The notes under the pieces are model-generated. The model worked only from the letters and a program-made list of their open reading frames with translations. It had not been told where the DNA came from and ran no database searches. Source: Hoeflea_A sp965204935 (GTDB taxonomy: Bacteria; Pseudomonadota; Alphaproteobacteria; Rhizobiales; Rhizobiaceae). Taken from it: a DNA stretch of 64,000 nt. The stretch lies in NCBI RefSeq assembly GCF_965204935.1, contig NZ_CBDBFO010000001.1; one strand, given 5' to 3'. Made by a program: the position numbers and the translations under genes. Shown here piece after piece: positions 35,627 to 45,245 of the stretch. How positions within the stretch are numbered: position 1 is the first letter of the stretch; each line of letters begins with the position of its first letter.

Positions 35627-38536
35627 TCACAGTCTGCCCAACTGCTTCAATTCGCGCAGCGCTTCCGCATCACGCGCCGAAACATCGGGAAACTCCGGAT
35701 CTGTGCCTATATCGTCCGTAATACGCCAGGAACGGGCGCATTTCGTGCCCTCGGCCAGCGCCGGTACGACACTGACGCCTTCGACATCTTCGAGCCGAAA
35801 AGCGTCCGCGGGGCCCTGTGTCCCGGAAAGCGAGATACCCGACGTGATGCAGATTTCGGCAAAATCCTGCCCGTCCAGAGCAACAAGAAGGTCCTCATCG
35901 GTAATGTGGACAACCGGTGCGGCCTCCAGGGACGAACCGATTCGCTTCTCGCGGCGCTCGATTTCCAGTGCGCCGGTGACCACGCGCCGGACCGTGCGGA
36001 TCTTTTTCCAGTTGGTGCTGAGCGCCTCGTTGCGCCACGATTGCGGGATTTCTGGGAACTGCTCCAGATGCACGGATTTAGCCTGCGGATAGCGCTGCAG
36101 CCAGGCTTCCTCCATGGTGAACGGCAACATGGGCGCCAGCCAGCAAGACAGGCAGTCGAAGATGGTGCGCACCACCTGCAAGGCCGCCTTGCGGCGCACG
36201 CTCGAGGGCGCGTCGCAGTAGAGCGCATCCTTGCGGATATCGAAATAGAATGCCGATAGTTCGACATTCGAAAAATCAATCAGCGCACGGGTGATACGCT
36301 TGAAATCGAAGGCGTCATAGCCCTCGCGCACCAGTGCGTCGAGTTCCACCAGCCGATGCAGCATCAGGCGCTCAAGCTCCGGCATGGCGGCGTGTTCGAC
36401 GGTTTCGCCCTCATCGTGTGTGAGCGTACCAAGCATCCAGCGGATCGTGTTGCGGAGTTTGCGGTAGGCGTCGATATTGGTCTGGATGTTTGCCTTGCCC
36501 AGCCGCTGGTCTTCCCAGTAGTCCGTCGTCATCGCCCAAAGGCGCAGGATGTCGGCACCGGATTGCGCCATCACGTCCTGCGGCGTAACGGTGTTGCCCT
36601 TGGATTTGGACATCTTCTCGCCCTTCTCATCCATGGTGAAGCCATGGGTGATGACCGTGTCATAGGGCGCCCTGGCGCGGGTCGCGCAACTTTCCAACAG
36701 GGACGAGTGGAACCAGCCACGATGCTGGTCCGACCCCTCGAGATAGACGTCGGCCGGCCATTTCAGGTCGTCGCGGTCCTCGAGCGTGAATGTATGCGTG
36801 CTGCCGGAATCGAACCAGACATCGAGAATATCGGTGACCTGGCTCCAGCGATCGAGGTCGCTGCGTCCATCGAGGAAACGTTCCTTGGCGCCTTCGGCGA
36901 ACCAGGCGTCGGCCCCTTCCTTCTCGAAAGCCTCAATGATCCGGGCGTTGACCGCATCGTCGAGCAGGATCTCGCCCTCGGCATCGACGAAAACGCTGAT
37001 CGGCACGCCCCAGGCGCGCTGGCGCGACAGCACCCAGTCGGGCCGGGTCTCGATCATGGAGTAAAGACGCTTCTGTCCCGCGGCCGGCACGAACCGGGTC
37101 TCGTCGATGGCGGCAAGCGCCCGCGAGCGCAGCGTCGAACCATCCTCGAAGGGCTTGTCCATATAGACGAACCATTGCGGCGTGTTGCGGAAGATGATCG
37201 GCTTTTTCGACCGCCAGGAATGCGGATAGGTGTGCTTGAGCCTGCCGCGCGCAAAGAGGCGGTCAGCCTCGATCAGCGCAGCGATCACACGCTTGTTGGC
37301 GTCGCCCTTCTTGCCCTTGTCGTCGAGCACGCGCGCCGCGCCATCGGCGCTTGAAGGACCGAAGCCCGGCGCGTGGTCGGTGAAGAAACCGTCATCGCCG
37401 ACGGTAAAGGGGATCGACGGGTCGATGCCGCGCGCCTCCAGTTCCCGGGCATTGTCCATCCAGGCTTCAAAGTCCTCGCGGCCATGGCCGGGCGCCGTGT
37501 GGACGAATCCAGTGCCCGCATCATCGGTGACGTGATCACCGTCAATCATAGGCACGTCGAATTCGTAGCCCAGAGCCACCAGGGGATGGCCGCAATGCAT
37601 GGCGCGAAAATCTTCCGCCGAAACATCGGCAAGGCGTTTCATGGTCACCTTGGCCCTGTCAGCGGCTTCCTGTGCCAGGCTGTCGGCGAAGATTACCTTT
37701 TCGCCCGCCTGCGGGCCAAAATCATTTTCGGCCGCCGTGACTTCATAAAGGCCGTAGGCGATGCGCGAGGAATAGGAGATGGCGCGGTTGCCGGGAATCG
37801 TCCAAGGAGTCGTGGTCCAGATCACCACGGAGGCGCCGATCAAAGCGTCCGGGCCGGCAAGAATCGGGAACTTTGCCCAGATCGTGTCGCTCTCGTAGTC
37901 GTGGTACTCGACTTCCGCTTCGGCGAGCGCGGTGCGCTCGACGACCGACCACATGACCGGTTTCGAACCGCGATAGAGCTGGCCGAGCTTGGCGATCTTC
38001 ATCAGCTCGCCGGCGATGCGCGCCTCGGCGTGAAAATTCATCGTCGTATAGGGCCGGTCAAAATCGCCCTCTATGCCAAGGCGTTTGAATTCCTCGGTCT
38101 GCACGTCGATCCAGTGGGCGGCGAATTCCCGGCACTCCCTGCGGAACTCATTGACCGGGACCTCGTCCTTGTCCTTGCCCCTGGCGCGGTATTGCTCCTC
38201 GATCTTCCACTCGATCGGCAGTCCGTGACAGTCCCAGCCAGGCACATAGTTGCTGTCGTAGCCGCGCATCTGAAACGAACGCGTGATGACATCCTTGAGG
38301 ACCTTGTTGAGCGCGTGTCCGATGTGGATGTTGCCGTTGGCATAGGGCGGGCCATCGTGAAGCACGAATTTCGGACGGCCACCGGCGGCCTCGCGCAGCA
38401 GCTTGTAGAGGTTCATGTCCTGCCAGCGCGCGACGATTTCCGGCTCCTTTTTCGGCAGGCCGGCGCGCATCGGAAACTCTGTGGTGGGCAGGTTCAGCGT
38501 TTTCGAATAGTCGAATTTTTCGGTCGTTTCGGTCAT
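35627..38536 (-). CDS. ileS: Isoleucine--tRNA ligase
   Basis: A 969-residue class I synthetase. HIGH is at residues 71-74 and KMSKS at 641-645. The large editing domain lies between them and the anticodon-binding domain follows KMSKS. The start MTETTEKFDYSKTL is typical for alphaproteobacteria; longer in-frame starts upstream are unlikely. There is no C-terminal zinc finger, which fits alphaproteobacterial IleRS. The left end of an IS66 element lies 254 bp upstream of the start, so the promoter region is probably intact. Confidence 0.97.
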   Translation of the reverse strand: MTETTEKFDYSKTLNLPTTEFPMRAGLPKKEPEIVARWQDMNLYKLLREAAGGRPKFVLHDGPPYANGNIHIGHALNKVLKDVITRSFQMRGYDSNYVPGWDCHGLPIEWKIEEQYRARGKDKDEVPVNEFRRECREFAAHWIDVQTEEFKRLGIEGDFDRPYTTMNFHAEARIAGELMKIAKLGQLYRGSKPVMWSVVERTALAEAEVEYHDYESDTIWAKFPILAGPDALIGASVVIWTTTPWTIPGNRAISYSSRIAYGLYEVTAAENDFGPQAGEKVIFADSLAQEAADRAKVTMKRLADVSAEDFRAMHCGHPLVALGYEFDVPMIDGDHVTDDAGTGFVHTAPGHGREDFEAWMDNARELEARGIDPSIPFTVGDDGFFTDHAPGFGPSSADGAARVLDDKGKKGDANKRVIAALIEADRLFARGRLKHTYPHSWRSKKPIIFRNTPQWFVYMDKPFEDGSTLRSRALAAIDETRFVPAAGQKRLYSMIETRPDWVLSRQRAWGVPISVFVDAEGEILLDDAVNARIIEAFEKEGADAWFAEGAKERFLDGRSDLDRWSQVTDILDVWFDSGSTHTFTLEDRDDLKWPADVYLEGSDQHRGWFHSSLLESCATRARAPYDTVITHGFTMDEKGEKMSKSKGNTVTPQDVMAQSGADILRLWAMTTDYWEDQRLGKANIQTNIDAYRKLRNTIRWMLGTLTHDEGETVEHAAMPELERLMLHRLVELDALVREGYDAFDFKRITRALIDFSNVELSAFYFDIRKDALYCDAPSSVRRKAALQVVRTIFDCLSCWLAPMLPFTMEEAWLQRYPQAKSVHLEQFPEIPQSWRNEALSTNWKKIRTVRRVVTGALEIERREKRIGSSLEAAPVVHITDEDLLVALDGQDFAEICITSGISLSGTQGPADAFRLEDVEGVSVVPALAEGTKCARSWRITDDIGTDPEFPDVSARDAEALRELKQLGRL

Positions 38537-38789
38537 TTGTTCAATCGTGTTTCCGGCTAACGCCTGCCCCCTTCGTGGAGCGTTTCGGGCGTCTTGTCGT
38601 GTCGTGATTTCCACTGGGAGTTCCGCGCAACGCGCGCGGCAGATACCTTTCCCGGACTTCCCATGCACCGGCGACGGCACCAGTCAGGAAGCCGGGCCAA
38701 TAATTCGTATCGCAGTTCCGAAACCGTGTCTGGCCAGCATAATCGTGCTTCTATCAATGCCGGCGGCCGGAATAAAGGCTTTTCTCAAT
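38537..38789. other. ileS upstream region
   Basis: About 250 bp between the ileS start and the IS66 left end. It should contain the ileS promoter. No gene, tRNA or leader motif (such as a T-box) was recognised. Confidence 0.5.
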
Positions 38790-38804
38790 GTAACTGCTCA
38801 CCCC
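38790..38804 (+). repeat. IS66 left terminal inverted repeat
   Basis: GTAACTGCTCACCCC, identical over 15 bp to the reverse complement of the right end. Confidence 0.88.
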
Positions 38805-39873
38805 CACTTTAAGTCCCCGAGATTCAACGGCGGTTTCAGACCCACTAGCTCAATCGAGATGCCTTTTTGGCCTCGGAGTGGTGCGACGATTTGAATCGGC
38901 TATTAACGATCCCCTCATTGCGATTTTCGTGATTCTATCGGGTTATGACACGTGTTCGATTGATTTGGGAAAAGCCGCATTGGGGTGGTCTTTCAGTCAA
39001 GGCTACTCGCTGCATTTGGAAGCCTGAAAAGGCGATGCGGCCACCGCATGGCCTGATGTCCATGGCATCGCGGGCGGACTGATGGCAAGCGTGAATGGCA
39101 CTTCCCTGCGTGAAGAGTTCGATGCTGCCAGGGCGCGCATTGCCGCGCTGCGCAAAGCGGGCAGGATTTCAGATGACGTCGATGCGGTTATTGGCGTGTT
39201 GTGCAGCTTGCTGGGCATCCTGATCGCCATCTTTCTGGAAAAGACGACCAGGAAGACCGGCAAGAACTCCAGTATTGCGCCGTCGCAGACGGATAAGGAC
39301 AACACCGGGAAACGGAGCAAAAAGGCTTCCGGCAAGGGTGTGGCGCCGAACTGGATGACGGGCGAAAACCTTCGCAAGGTCACCGTCGGGGAAACCTCCA
39401 CCGTCCAGGTTTGTGACAGTTGCGGGGCTGATCTCTCAGACGTCGAACCCTCGGCGCGCGAGGAACGCATCCATCTCGATATCATGTTCGAGGTTGTCGA
39501 GAAAAAGGTCGTCGCAGAAACCAGGGACTGCCCCAAATGCCGCACCCGAACCAAGGGGCGTTTCCCTGAAAACATGCCGGGGCCTTTGCAATATGGCGTT
39601 GGCTTTCAGGCCTTCGTGATCAACCTGCTGATTGCCCAGATGCTGTCTTTGCGCCGCGCCGTCGAACTGGTGCGGGCCATCTCTGGCGTCAGGATGTCGC
39701 AGGCCACCTGCCTGGGCTACATCCAGCGACTGCACGAGGCGCTTGAACCCTGGGAAACGGCTGCCGCCGCACATCTTCTGACCCGCCCGGCCCTGCATGC
39801 CGATGAGACCGGTTTCAGGGTCGACAGCAAAAACCAGTGGCTGCATGTGCTGACCGATGACTCCCTGACCCTC

Positions 39874-41260
39874 ATTTATGGATACCCCGGTGTCAAGCGA
39901 TTTTCGAACGGTGATGTGAGCGTGTGATCGGATGCGGTCATTTATCAGGCCTCACAGTGCGGCTTTTTGTGCAGCCGCGGGCCGGTATGGTGATGCGCGA
40001 ACCGGGTCCAAATCAAGTTCCAGAGCTATTTTGCCTTTTGGGTCAACATGGTTTTCCCGCTCCGGATCTTTCCGATCAATCTCCCATGCTATTCGTCGAC
40101 CTCTTCACACGTCCCGGGCACCGACGCGAAGCGTTGCGCGATCCGCGCTTACGCTACCGCCTCCGGATTCCGATAATTCTCCTGTTTCGATATCATGGCC
40201 CAGATACCCCGTGCCATCCTGTTGGCCAGCGTGATCGCGACCAGAAGCTTCGGTTTTCGATCCAGCATTCTGGCCAGCCAGCTTCCCTTGCGAACCCCAA
40301 ACCGCGTCGCCGCATTGATCACTGACATCGCCCCGATGATCAACAGGCTTCGGATGTCTTTCTGACCCATCTTCGAAACTTTCCCGAGCCGGTCCTTACC
40401 GCCTGTCGAGCGCTGAAGCGGCACGAGACCCAGCCAGGCTGCGAAGTCACGCCCCCGTTTGAAGCAATTCATGTCCGGGGCAAAGGCCTCAATTGCCAGT
40501 GCCGTCTGCAACCCGACGCCCGGCATTGTTGTCAGCCTTCGCACTGTGCCGGATGCTTTCGCCTCCGTCTTGAGTTGCTTCGTCAGATCGAAAATCCTGG
40601 TCGCCAGCAGATCGATGTGCTCGGCATACATCCGGGCCGTGTTACGCACGAGGGCGGGCAGCCCATTGGTATCGTCGTCCAGCGCGGCTCTCAACTTCTT
40701 GATCCCCGCCTTGCTCTTCGGCCCGATCACGCCATATTCGGCGAGATGGCCGCGCAGCGCATTGATGGTCTGCGTGCGCTGCCTGACAAACATCTGCCGT
40801 GATCGGAACAGCATGCCGCGCGATTGCTGCTCGGTGGATTTCACCTCAACGAACCGCATGGTCGGCCGGGAGGCAGCTTCAGTGATCGCCTCAGCGTCTG
40901 CCCTGTCGTTTTTCTGCCTTTTGACAAAAGGTTTCACGTACTGAGGTGGAATCAGCTTCACCTCATGGCCCAACTTACCGATCTCGCGGCCCCAATCGTG
41001 AGCTGTGGCGCAGGCCTCCATCGCGACAATGCATCGGGGCTGCTGTGCAAGAAACGGCATGAACTGGGCGCGGCTCAACTTCTTGCGGTAGCCAACCGAG
41101 CCATCGGCTGTGGCTCCGTGGACCTGAAAAACCTGCTTTGCAAGATCAACGCCGATGATGCTAACTTCCGACATGTGGATACTCTCCCTTTGATTTGTGA
41201 CGTTCAGTATAACGGCACCTGGCACATTACGATGCCTCCGGGCGGGGTATCCACACTATC
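39874..41260 (-). mobile_element. IS110-family (IS1111-like) element inserted in the IS66 transposase
   Basis: The limits come from the reading-frame junction of the host transposase, giving 1387 bp; a shared TC makes each edge uncertain by two bases. Near the ends are the subterminal inverted arms GGATACCCCG (starting near 39880) and CGGGGTATCC (ending near 41252), typical of the IS1111 subgroup, whose repeats are not exactly terminal. It contains one complete transposase gene on the minus strand and about 270 bp of non-coding sequence at its left end. Confidence 0.82.
40149..41174 (-). CDS. IS110-family transposase (DEDD, IS1111-like)
   Basis: A 341-residue transposase, apparently intact. 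The N-terminal RuvC-like domain has IGVDLAKQVF (Asp 10), AMEACATAHDW (Glu 53) and KNDRADAEA (Asp 90, Asp 93), forming the DEDD set. The C-terminal domain has the TTMPGVGLQTALA helix-hairpin segment and LGLVPLQRSTGGKDRLG. The start MSEVSIIG has a good ribosome site (GGGAGAG); 17 more codons are open upstream. The long non-coding left end of the element is where IS110 elements may encode a bridge RNA. Confidence 0.92.
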   Translation of the reverse strand: MSEVSIIGVDLAKQVFQVHGATADGSVGYRKKLSRAQFMPFLAQQPRCIVAMEACATAHDWGREIGKLGHEVKLIPPQYVKPFVKRQKNDRADAEAITEAASRPTMRFVEVKSTEQQSRGMLFRSRQMFVRQRTQTINALRGHLAEYGVIGPKSKAGIKKLRAALDDDTNGLPALVRNTARMYAEHIDLLATRIFDLTKQLKTEAKASGTVRRLTTMPGVGLQTALAIEAFAPDMNCFKRGRDFAAWLGLVPLQRSTGGKDRLGKVSKMGQKDIRSLLIIGAMSVINAATRFGVRKGSWLARMLDRKPKLLVAITLANRMARGIWAMISKQENYRNPEAVA

Positions 41261-41939
41261 AAGTTCCTGCACCCCAGGCGCGGCAAGGAAGCGATAGAGG
41301 CATTCGGCATCATTCCGGTCTACACCGGGGTGTTGATCCATGATTGCTGGGCATCCTACCTTGCATACAGCCAGTGCAAGCATCAGCTATGCGGGTCGCA
41401 TCTGCTTCGGGAACTGACCTTTGTCGTCGACTCCAGCAATTACCGTTGGGCGCGCCTGATGAGGAAGGTGTTGCGTGAGGTCTGCCATAAGGTCAACAAG
41501 AGCGAGACCGGGGTGTTGAGCGAGGCCGAATGTCGCAAGATACGCAAAAGGTATCGGACCATTCTGACGCAAGGTGCCGGGGAAATGCCCGAAGTTCCTG
41601 CGAAACCGGAAGGTAAGCGCGGACGGGTCGCAAAGTCGGATGCCCACAACCTGCATGAGCGTCTGTTGAAACACGAGGACTCCGTGCTTCGCTTCATGAG
41701 CGAACCCGATGTCAGCTTCACCAATAACGCGGGCGAGCAAAAAATCAGGATGGCAAAGGTCAAAATCAAAGTCTCGGGCTGCTTCCGGACAGACCGCTAT
41801 GCACACGCCTGGTGCCGGATATCAAGCTACCTGAGTTCCATGGGTGCCCTCGGATATAATCCACTTGTCGCGATCCAGATCGCGCTGGCCGGAAATGCCG
41901 CCAATATGGTCAAATCACACTATGCTCAAGACGCGTGAC

Positions 41940-41954
41940 GGGGTGAGCAGTTAC
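41940..41954 (-). repeat. IS66 right terminal inverted repeat
   Basis: Reverse complement of the left end; it begins two bases after the transposase stop codon. Confidence 0.88.
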
Positions 41955-42250
41955 CTTTCGTGTTCGAAAAGGGTGGCGGTGACGATATCATCACGGACTT
42001 CCAGGATGGCATTGATAAAATCCTGCTGAAAGGTGACCTGACCTTTGATGACCTGACCTTCACAGTCAATGAGTTTGGTGCAGTCAAAGGCAGCTATGAA
42101 GGCGGCAGCATCCTTTTCAAGAACATCACGGACAAATCGAAGATCACGGCAGATGACTTCATATCCAACAGGGTAGCGAATATCGCGGATGTAGCACAAG
42201 ATGGGAGCGACATTGCTATCACGTCGTCCGACTGGGATATTTTCGGATGA
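41955..42250 (+). pseudogene. 3' fragment of an RTX-type calcium-binding protein gene
   Basis: Directly after the IS66 right end the frame reads TFVFEKGGGDDIITDF, the standard end of an RTX (hemolysin-type) repeat domain, and continues to a stop at 42250 (about 97 codons). The 5' part is missing; nothing matching it is found left of the IS66. The tail is Asp/Ser-rich, as in type I secreted proteins whose export signal is C-terminal. It has no start or promoter of its own and is presumably silent. Confidence 0.75.
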
Positions 42251-42361
42251 TATATATCCTCGGGCTTCGGCACGGTTTCCCCGTCCCGGAACCCGTCATG
42301 GTCCAGAGCCGGATCGCCCGACACGCCGTTCGATCCGGCGCGAAAGCGATGCTTGCGATTG

Positions 42362-42712
42362 CATGAGCGAGGCTGGCCTTCCTCAAGTGCGCCAAGCCGT
42401 TCCTTGACTTCCAGCAAGTCGGCTTTCAATTCGGCCTGTCCCGCCTGCAAGCGTTTGAGATGCTCAGGCAGCAGTTCGTTACAGCGCCAACTTGCCCTGG
42501 CGGGCTTTGCTACGCCATTGCGACAAGCGCTTCGCATCTACATCGTGGCGGCGCGCTACATCCACAACCCTCGCGTCGCACTCAAATGTCTGCGCCACAA
42601 TCCGTGCCTTGTCCGCCTCAGACCAACGACGGCGGCGCCTCGGGCCGGTTGCCGGCCGAGCGGCTGTCAAAGCGCTCGATGAGCGAGCCGAATCAACGGG
42701 TGAAATGTCCAT
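42362..42712 (-). pseudogene. Remnants: IS66 TnpA-like N-terminal part and a coiled-coil protein fragment
   Basis: On the minus strand from 42712 the frame reads MDISPVDSA, then RRRRRWSEADKARIVAQTF and VARRHDVDAKRLSQWR, the helix-turn-helix of IS66-type TnpA; it stops at 42479 after about 77 codons. Just beyond, in another frame, is NELLPEHLKRLQAGQAELK and KERLGALEEG, a coiled-coil stretch like that of small alphaproteobacterial hypothetical proteins. Both look like decayed fragments fused by past insertions. The sequence between 42251 and 42361 has no recognisable gene. Confidence 0.55.
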
Positions 42713-42763
42713 TCGCAAAAACCTCGGCTTGAAATATCAAAGCCGAAAATTCGCATAAGATCA

Positions 42764-42919
42764 TCAAACGCGAAATGTGGGGCCCGCGCACCGCTTACTG
42801 AGCATCCGTGCGGCGTTGTGGCTCTTGTTGGTTGCCAGATTGTCGAGGATGACCACTGATCCGGGCTCCAGGGATGAGAGGAAGCGGGACCATGGTGAGG
42901 ACTGAGGCACCGGCATAGT
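42764..42919 (-). pseudogene. IS630-family transposase remnant
   Basis: On the minus strand about 50 codons read PQSSPWSRFL, EPGSVVILDNLATNKSHNAA and end at a TGA at 42764-42766. VVILDNLATNKS is the segment around the second catalytic Asp of IS630 transposases. The N-terminal and C-terminal parts are missing, so it is a dead fragment. Confidence 0.6.
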
Positions 42920-43417
42920 GCGAAAGTCGCCGGAAAACAGCTACTCCCCACACCTACAGCGTGGCGCGCCTCTCCCTGACTCTACCATTTGTAAGAATTT
43001 GTAAGTTCCAAGCGACAGCAGCCATGACTGATGATTGATTGAAATCTTTCGCACTTTCACAATTGAATTGTATCCACATTTGTCGGTAACTGTCCCTGTC
43101 GATTTACCTCGCGTTCCAATAGCGTTGAGAAAAGAAGAAAAGCGGGTCAGTGAGGGTCAATCCCTTTTAGTTTATCTGCAATGGAAGAGATTAATCGCAT
43201 GAAATTTTTTAACGAGGCAGAACAGTCTCCGTCGTTGGCGACTGCCAGGAAACTCGTAATTTCGATGCAGATGCGCAATCAGCTACATTCTGACAGCTCC
43301 TTTGCAATTCGTTTGTCAACCGGCGGACGAGTGAGCGCGGCTCATTTGAATGGTGCCAAAAAGTTGGTGCCCAACCGGTGAGCGTGTGCAAAACCTACTA
43401 TAAACGGAGGATAGATC
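42920..43417. other. AT-rich intergenic region upstream of dctP
   Basis: About 500 bp without a credible gene. It holds a tandem ATTTGTAAG repeat near 42987-43004 and the motif TTGTATCCAC at 43068-43077, which recurs upstream of dctM. A good ribosome site (CGGAGGA) precedes dctP. A short frame at 43181-43381 has no recognisable product and is not called. Confidence 0.5.
43068..43077. promoter_or_regulatory. Third copy of the YTGTATCYAY motif, upstream of dctP
   Basis: TTGTATCCAC matches the two repeats upstream of dctM at eight or nine of ten positions. It lies about 340 bp before the dctP start. A weaker YTGT-starting match (CTGTCCCTGT) follows exactly 22 bp later at 43090. Confidence 0.32.
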
Positions 43418-44464
43418 ATGAAACCCAACCGCCTTTTTTTTACAGCCCTATTAGCCGGAGCCATAGCGATTCACGCTGGCTTTGCTGTCGCGCAAGATGG
43501 AAAGCCGGATACCGTAACCGAATGGGTGTTTCAGCCTTGTTTTGACTCATCCGATGCCGGATGGGGAAGCGGCGTGGTACCTTGGATCAAAGCAGTTGAG
43601 GAGGCGACCGAAGGTACAGTCAAAATCAAATTGGAACCATCTGGAGCTATAACGAGTGGGTCCGAAGCATTCGGCGCGACAGCAGCAGGACTGATCGACG
43701 GTACCGCCTGCTGGGGCTCGGTATATAGCGGTGACATGCCCGAGGGAATGTTGGCGTTCGGTATGGCCATGGGTGCCAACAATACGGATCAGGCATGGGC
43801 TGCCATGTGGGGGGATCCCAAATACCGCATTGGCGAATTGATCCAGGAAGCGGCGAACGAACGTAACTTGCAGTGGATTGGTTGGACGAACCAGGGCCCT
43901 AATGCGATGTTTACGAAGTTTCCAGTTAGCAAAATGGAGGACTTGGTCGGCATGAAAATGCGGGCAGGTGGTCCTCAGGCGCTGTTTCATGAGGTCATGG
44001 GTGGAGCGCCGGTATCCATGGGCGGCGGTGACATCTATACTGCCATCAAGTTGGGAACGATCGACGGCACCTATTGGGACACCGGTGGTATCGACGATAT
44101 GGCGTTCCATGAAGTCATCAAATATGCCGCTCAGCCGGGTTGGTGTCCCGCTCAACATCAGGAAACTTTCGTGAACCTGGACAAGTGGAATGCGCTGACT
44201 CAGTGGCAGCGCGACCGCATTGAGGGCGTATTCATGAGCACCTACTTCGAAACCAGCAAACTGCACGAGGAGGGCGTCGCCCACGCATTGCAGACCCTGA
44301 AGGATGCTGGCGGCGAAGTGATCGTATTCTCCGATGAAGAAATCAAGAGAATGCGCGAGAAATCCATCGCAGAGGTCTGGCCGAAGGTTGCGGAAAGGTC
44401 GGACCGCAATGCCAAGGGCGTAGAACTCTGGAAGCAATATCTGAAAGACCAAGGGGAATTGTGA
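43418..44464 (+). CDS. TRAP transporter substrate-binding protein (DctP family)
   Basis: A 348-residue periplasmic binding protein with a signal peptide (about residues 1-26, ending FAVA). The ligand-carboxylate Arg is probably in MKMRAGGPQALFHEVMGG, the usual selectivity-filter region. The later stretch GGGDIYTAIKLGTIDG and the PGW near the third quarter recall binding proteins of the TakP branch that take 2-oxo acids or related carboxylates; that likeness is an inference. It is followed by a strong terminator and is separated by about 5.3 kb from its likely membrane subunits. Base composition is lower in GC than the flanking core genes. Confidence 0.9.
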   Translation: MKPNRLFFTALLAGAIAIHAGFAVAQDGKPDTVTEWVFQPCFDSSDAGWGSGVVPWIKAVEEATEGTVKIKLEPSGAITSGSEAFGATAAGLIDGTACWGSVYSGDMPEGMLAFGMAMGANNTDQAWAAMWGDPKYRIGELIQEAANERNLQWIGWTNQGPNAMFTKFPVSKMEDLVGMKMRAGGPQALFHEVMGGAPVSMGGGDIYTAIKLGTIDGTYWDTGGIDDMAFHEVIKYAAQPGWCPAQHQETFVNLDKWNALTQWQRDRIEGVFMSTYFETSKLHEEGVAHALQTLKDAGGEVIVFSDEEIKRMREKSIAEVWPKVAERSDRNAKGVELWKQYLKDQGEL

Positions 44465-44503
44465 TTGTTGCTACAAACAATCCACACGCGATGAACTGAA
44501 GAT

Positions 44504-44537
44504 ACAGGCCCGGGCGAGCGAGACCTGGGCCTGTTTT
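44504..44537 (+). terminator. Intrinsic terminator after dctP
   Basis: Arms ACAGGCCCGGG and CCTGGGCCTGT (one mismatch) enclose a short loop and are followed by TTTT. It lies 40 bp after the dctP stop and should end that transcript, making dctP a one-gene unit. Confidence 0.85.
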
Positions 44538-44703
44538 ATTCCAGTTCGAATCCAGTTCTAAATCAGCAATAACAGGGCGGGCGCCGATTTAGCTATTGCA
44601 CAATGGATTGCGTGCCCGGTCATTCTTGTGGCCCGAACACATCGCCAAAAGCCGGTAATGGATTTGCGGATTGCGCCTGGATAACCTAAATTTCGGAGGC
44701 AAG

Positions 44704-45108
44704 ATGTACAACAAGATCATAATCGCGAGCGCCCTTGATCAGGGATTTGCTCAAAGGGCAATACAAACAGCCAAAATACTCCTGACTGACAACGGCAAAA
44801 TTATCGCCTTACACGTCGTTGAGCCCGTCAACAATGTCGTGCAGTCCTTTGTGAGCGAAGAAGCGAAATCCCAAGGCCACAAAACCATACAGGAAATGAT
44901 GTCAGACCGCTTTGGCGACGATCAGCATATTGAATCCGTGATACTTTCCGGGCACCCAGGCAGCATAATTCCGGCCCACGCGAAAATGGTCGGGGCGGAC
45001 TGTATCATCGTTGGCTCTCATAAGCCTGGACTGGAAGACTTCTTCCTTGGTTCAACTTCATCGCGTATTGTGCGTCATGCCAGTTGTTCCGTGCATGTGC
45101 TGCGATAG
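44704..45108 (+). CDS. Universal stress protein family protein
   Basis: A 134-residue UspA-fold protein. It starts MYNKIIIASALDQG after a good ribosome site (GGAGG). The nucleotide-binding signature is seen as GADCIIVGSHKPG and, later, GSTSSRIVRHASCSV, matching the ATP-binding subgroup. Usp proteins are often encoded beside TRAP transporters, and TeaD of the ectoine TRAP system regulates transport; a similar role here is inferred from position. Confidence 0.9.
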   Translation: MYNKIIIASALDQGFAQRAIQTAKILLTDNGKIIALHVVEPVNNVVQSFVSEEAKSQGHKTIQEMMSDRFGDDQHIESVILSGHPGSIIPAHAKMVGADCIIVGSHKPGLEDFFLGSTSSRIVRHASCSVHVLR

Positions 45109-45245
45109 CTCATGTGTTACCAATGCAATGATCCAGCGGAACGCATTGAACCCTTAGCACTCGGACATCGTACCAGCCCTTGGAGCGCTGCATCACGTAC
45201 ATTACAGTAAACTGATGACGGTTTAGCTTTCGAAAACGTTGTCAG

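Larger units (their letters stand above)
39082..41938 (+). pseudogene. IS66-family transposase, split by an insertion
   Basis: The two coding parts are 39082-39873 and 41261-41938. Joined at those points they stay in frame and give a 489-residue transposase, with the junction reading SLTL/KFLHPRRGKEA as in intact relatives. The first part carries two CxxC pairs (CDSCG, CPKC) and the first catalytic Asp in HADETGF. The second part carries the second Asp in LIHDCWASY and the catalytic Glu in NNAGEQKIRMAK. No other lesion was seen, so precise loss of the inner element would restore it. Confidence 0.88.
38790..41954 (+). mobile_element. IS66-family element (single-transposase, ISBst12-like), disrupted by an IS110/IS1111-type insertion
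   Basis: The ends are 15-bp perfect inverted repeats reading GTAACTGCTCACCCC inward from both sides. Between them is one IS66-type transposase and no tnpA or tnpB, as in the ISBst12 subgroup. Without the inner insertion the element would be about 1.78 kb. The 8 bp flanking each end differ (TTCTCAAT left, CTTTCGTG right), so the target duplication expected for IS66 is missing. About 280 bp of non-coding sequence precede the transposase. Confidence 0.85.

Noticed and set aside
37373..38560. A 395-codon plus-strand frame inside ileS
   Set aside because: It is antisense to a complete isoleucyl-tRNA synthetase with HIGH and KMSKS motifs.
43181..43381. A 66-codon frame upstream of dctP
   Set aside because: No ribosome site, no recognisable product, and it sits in the probable promoter region.
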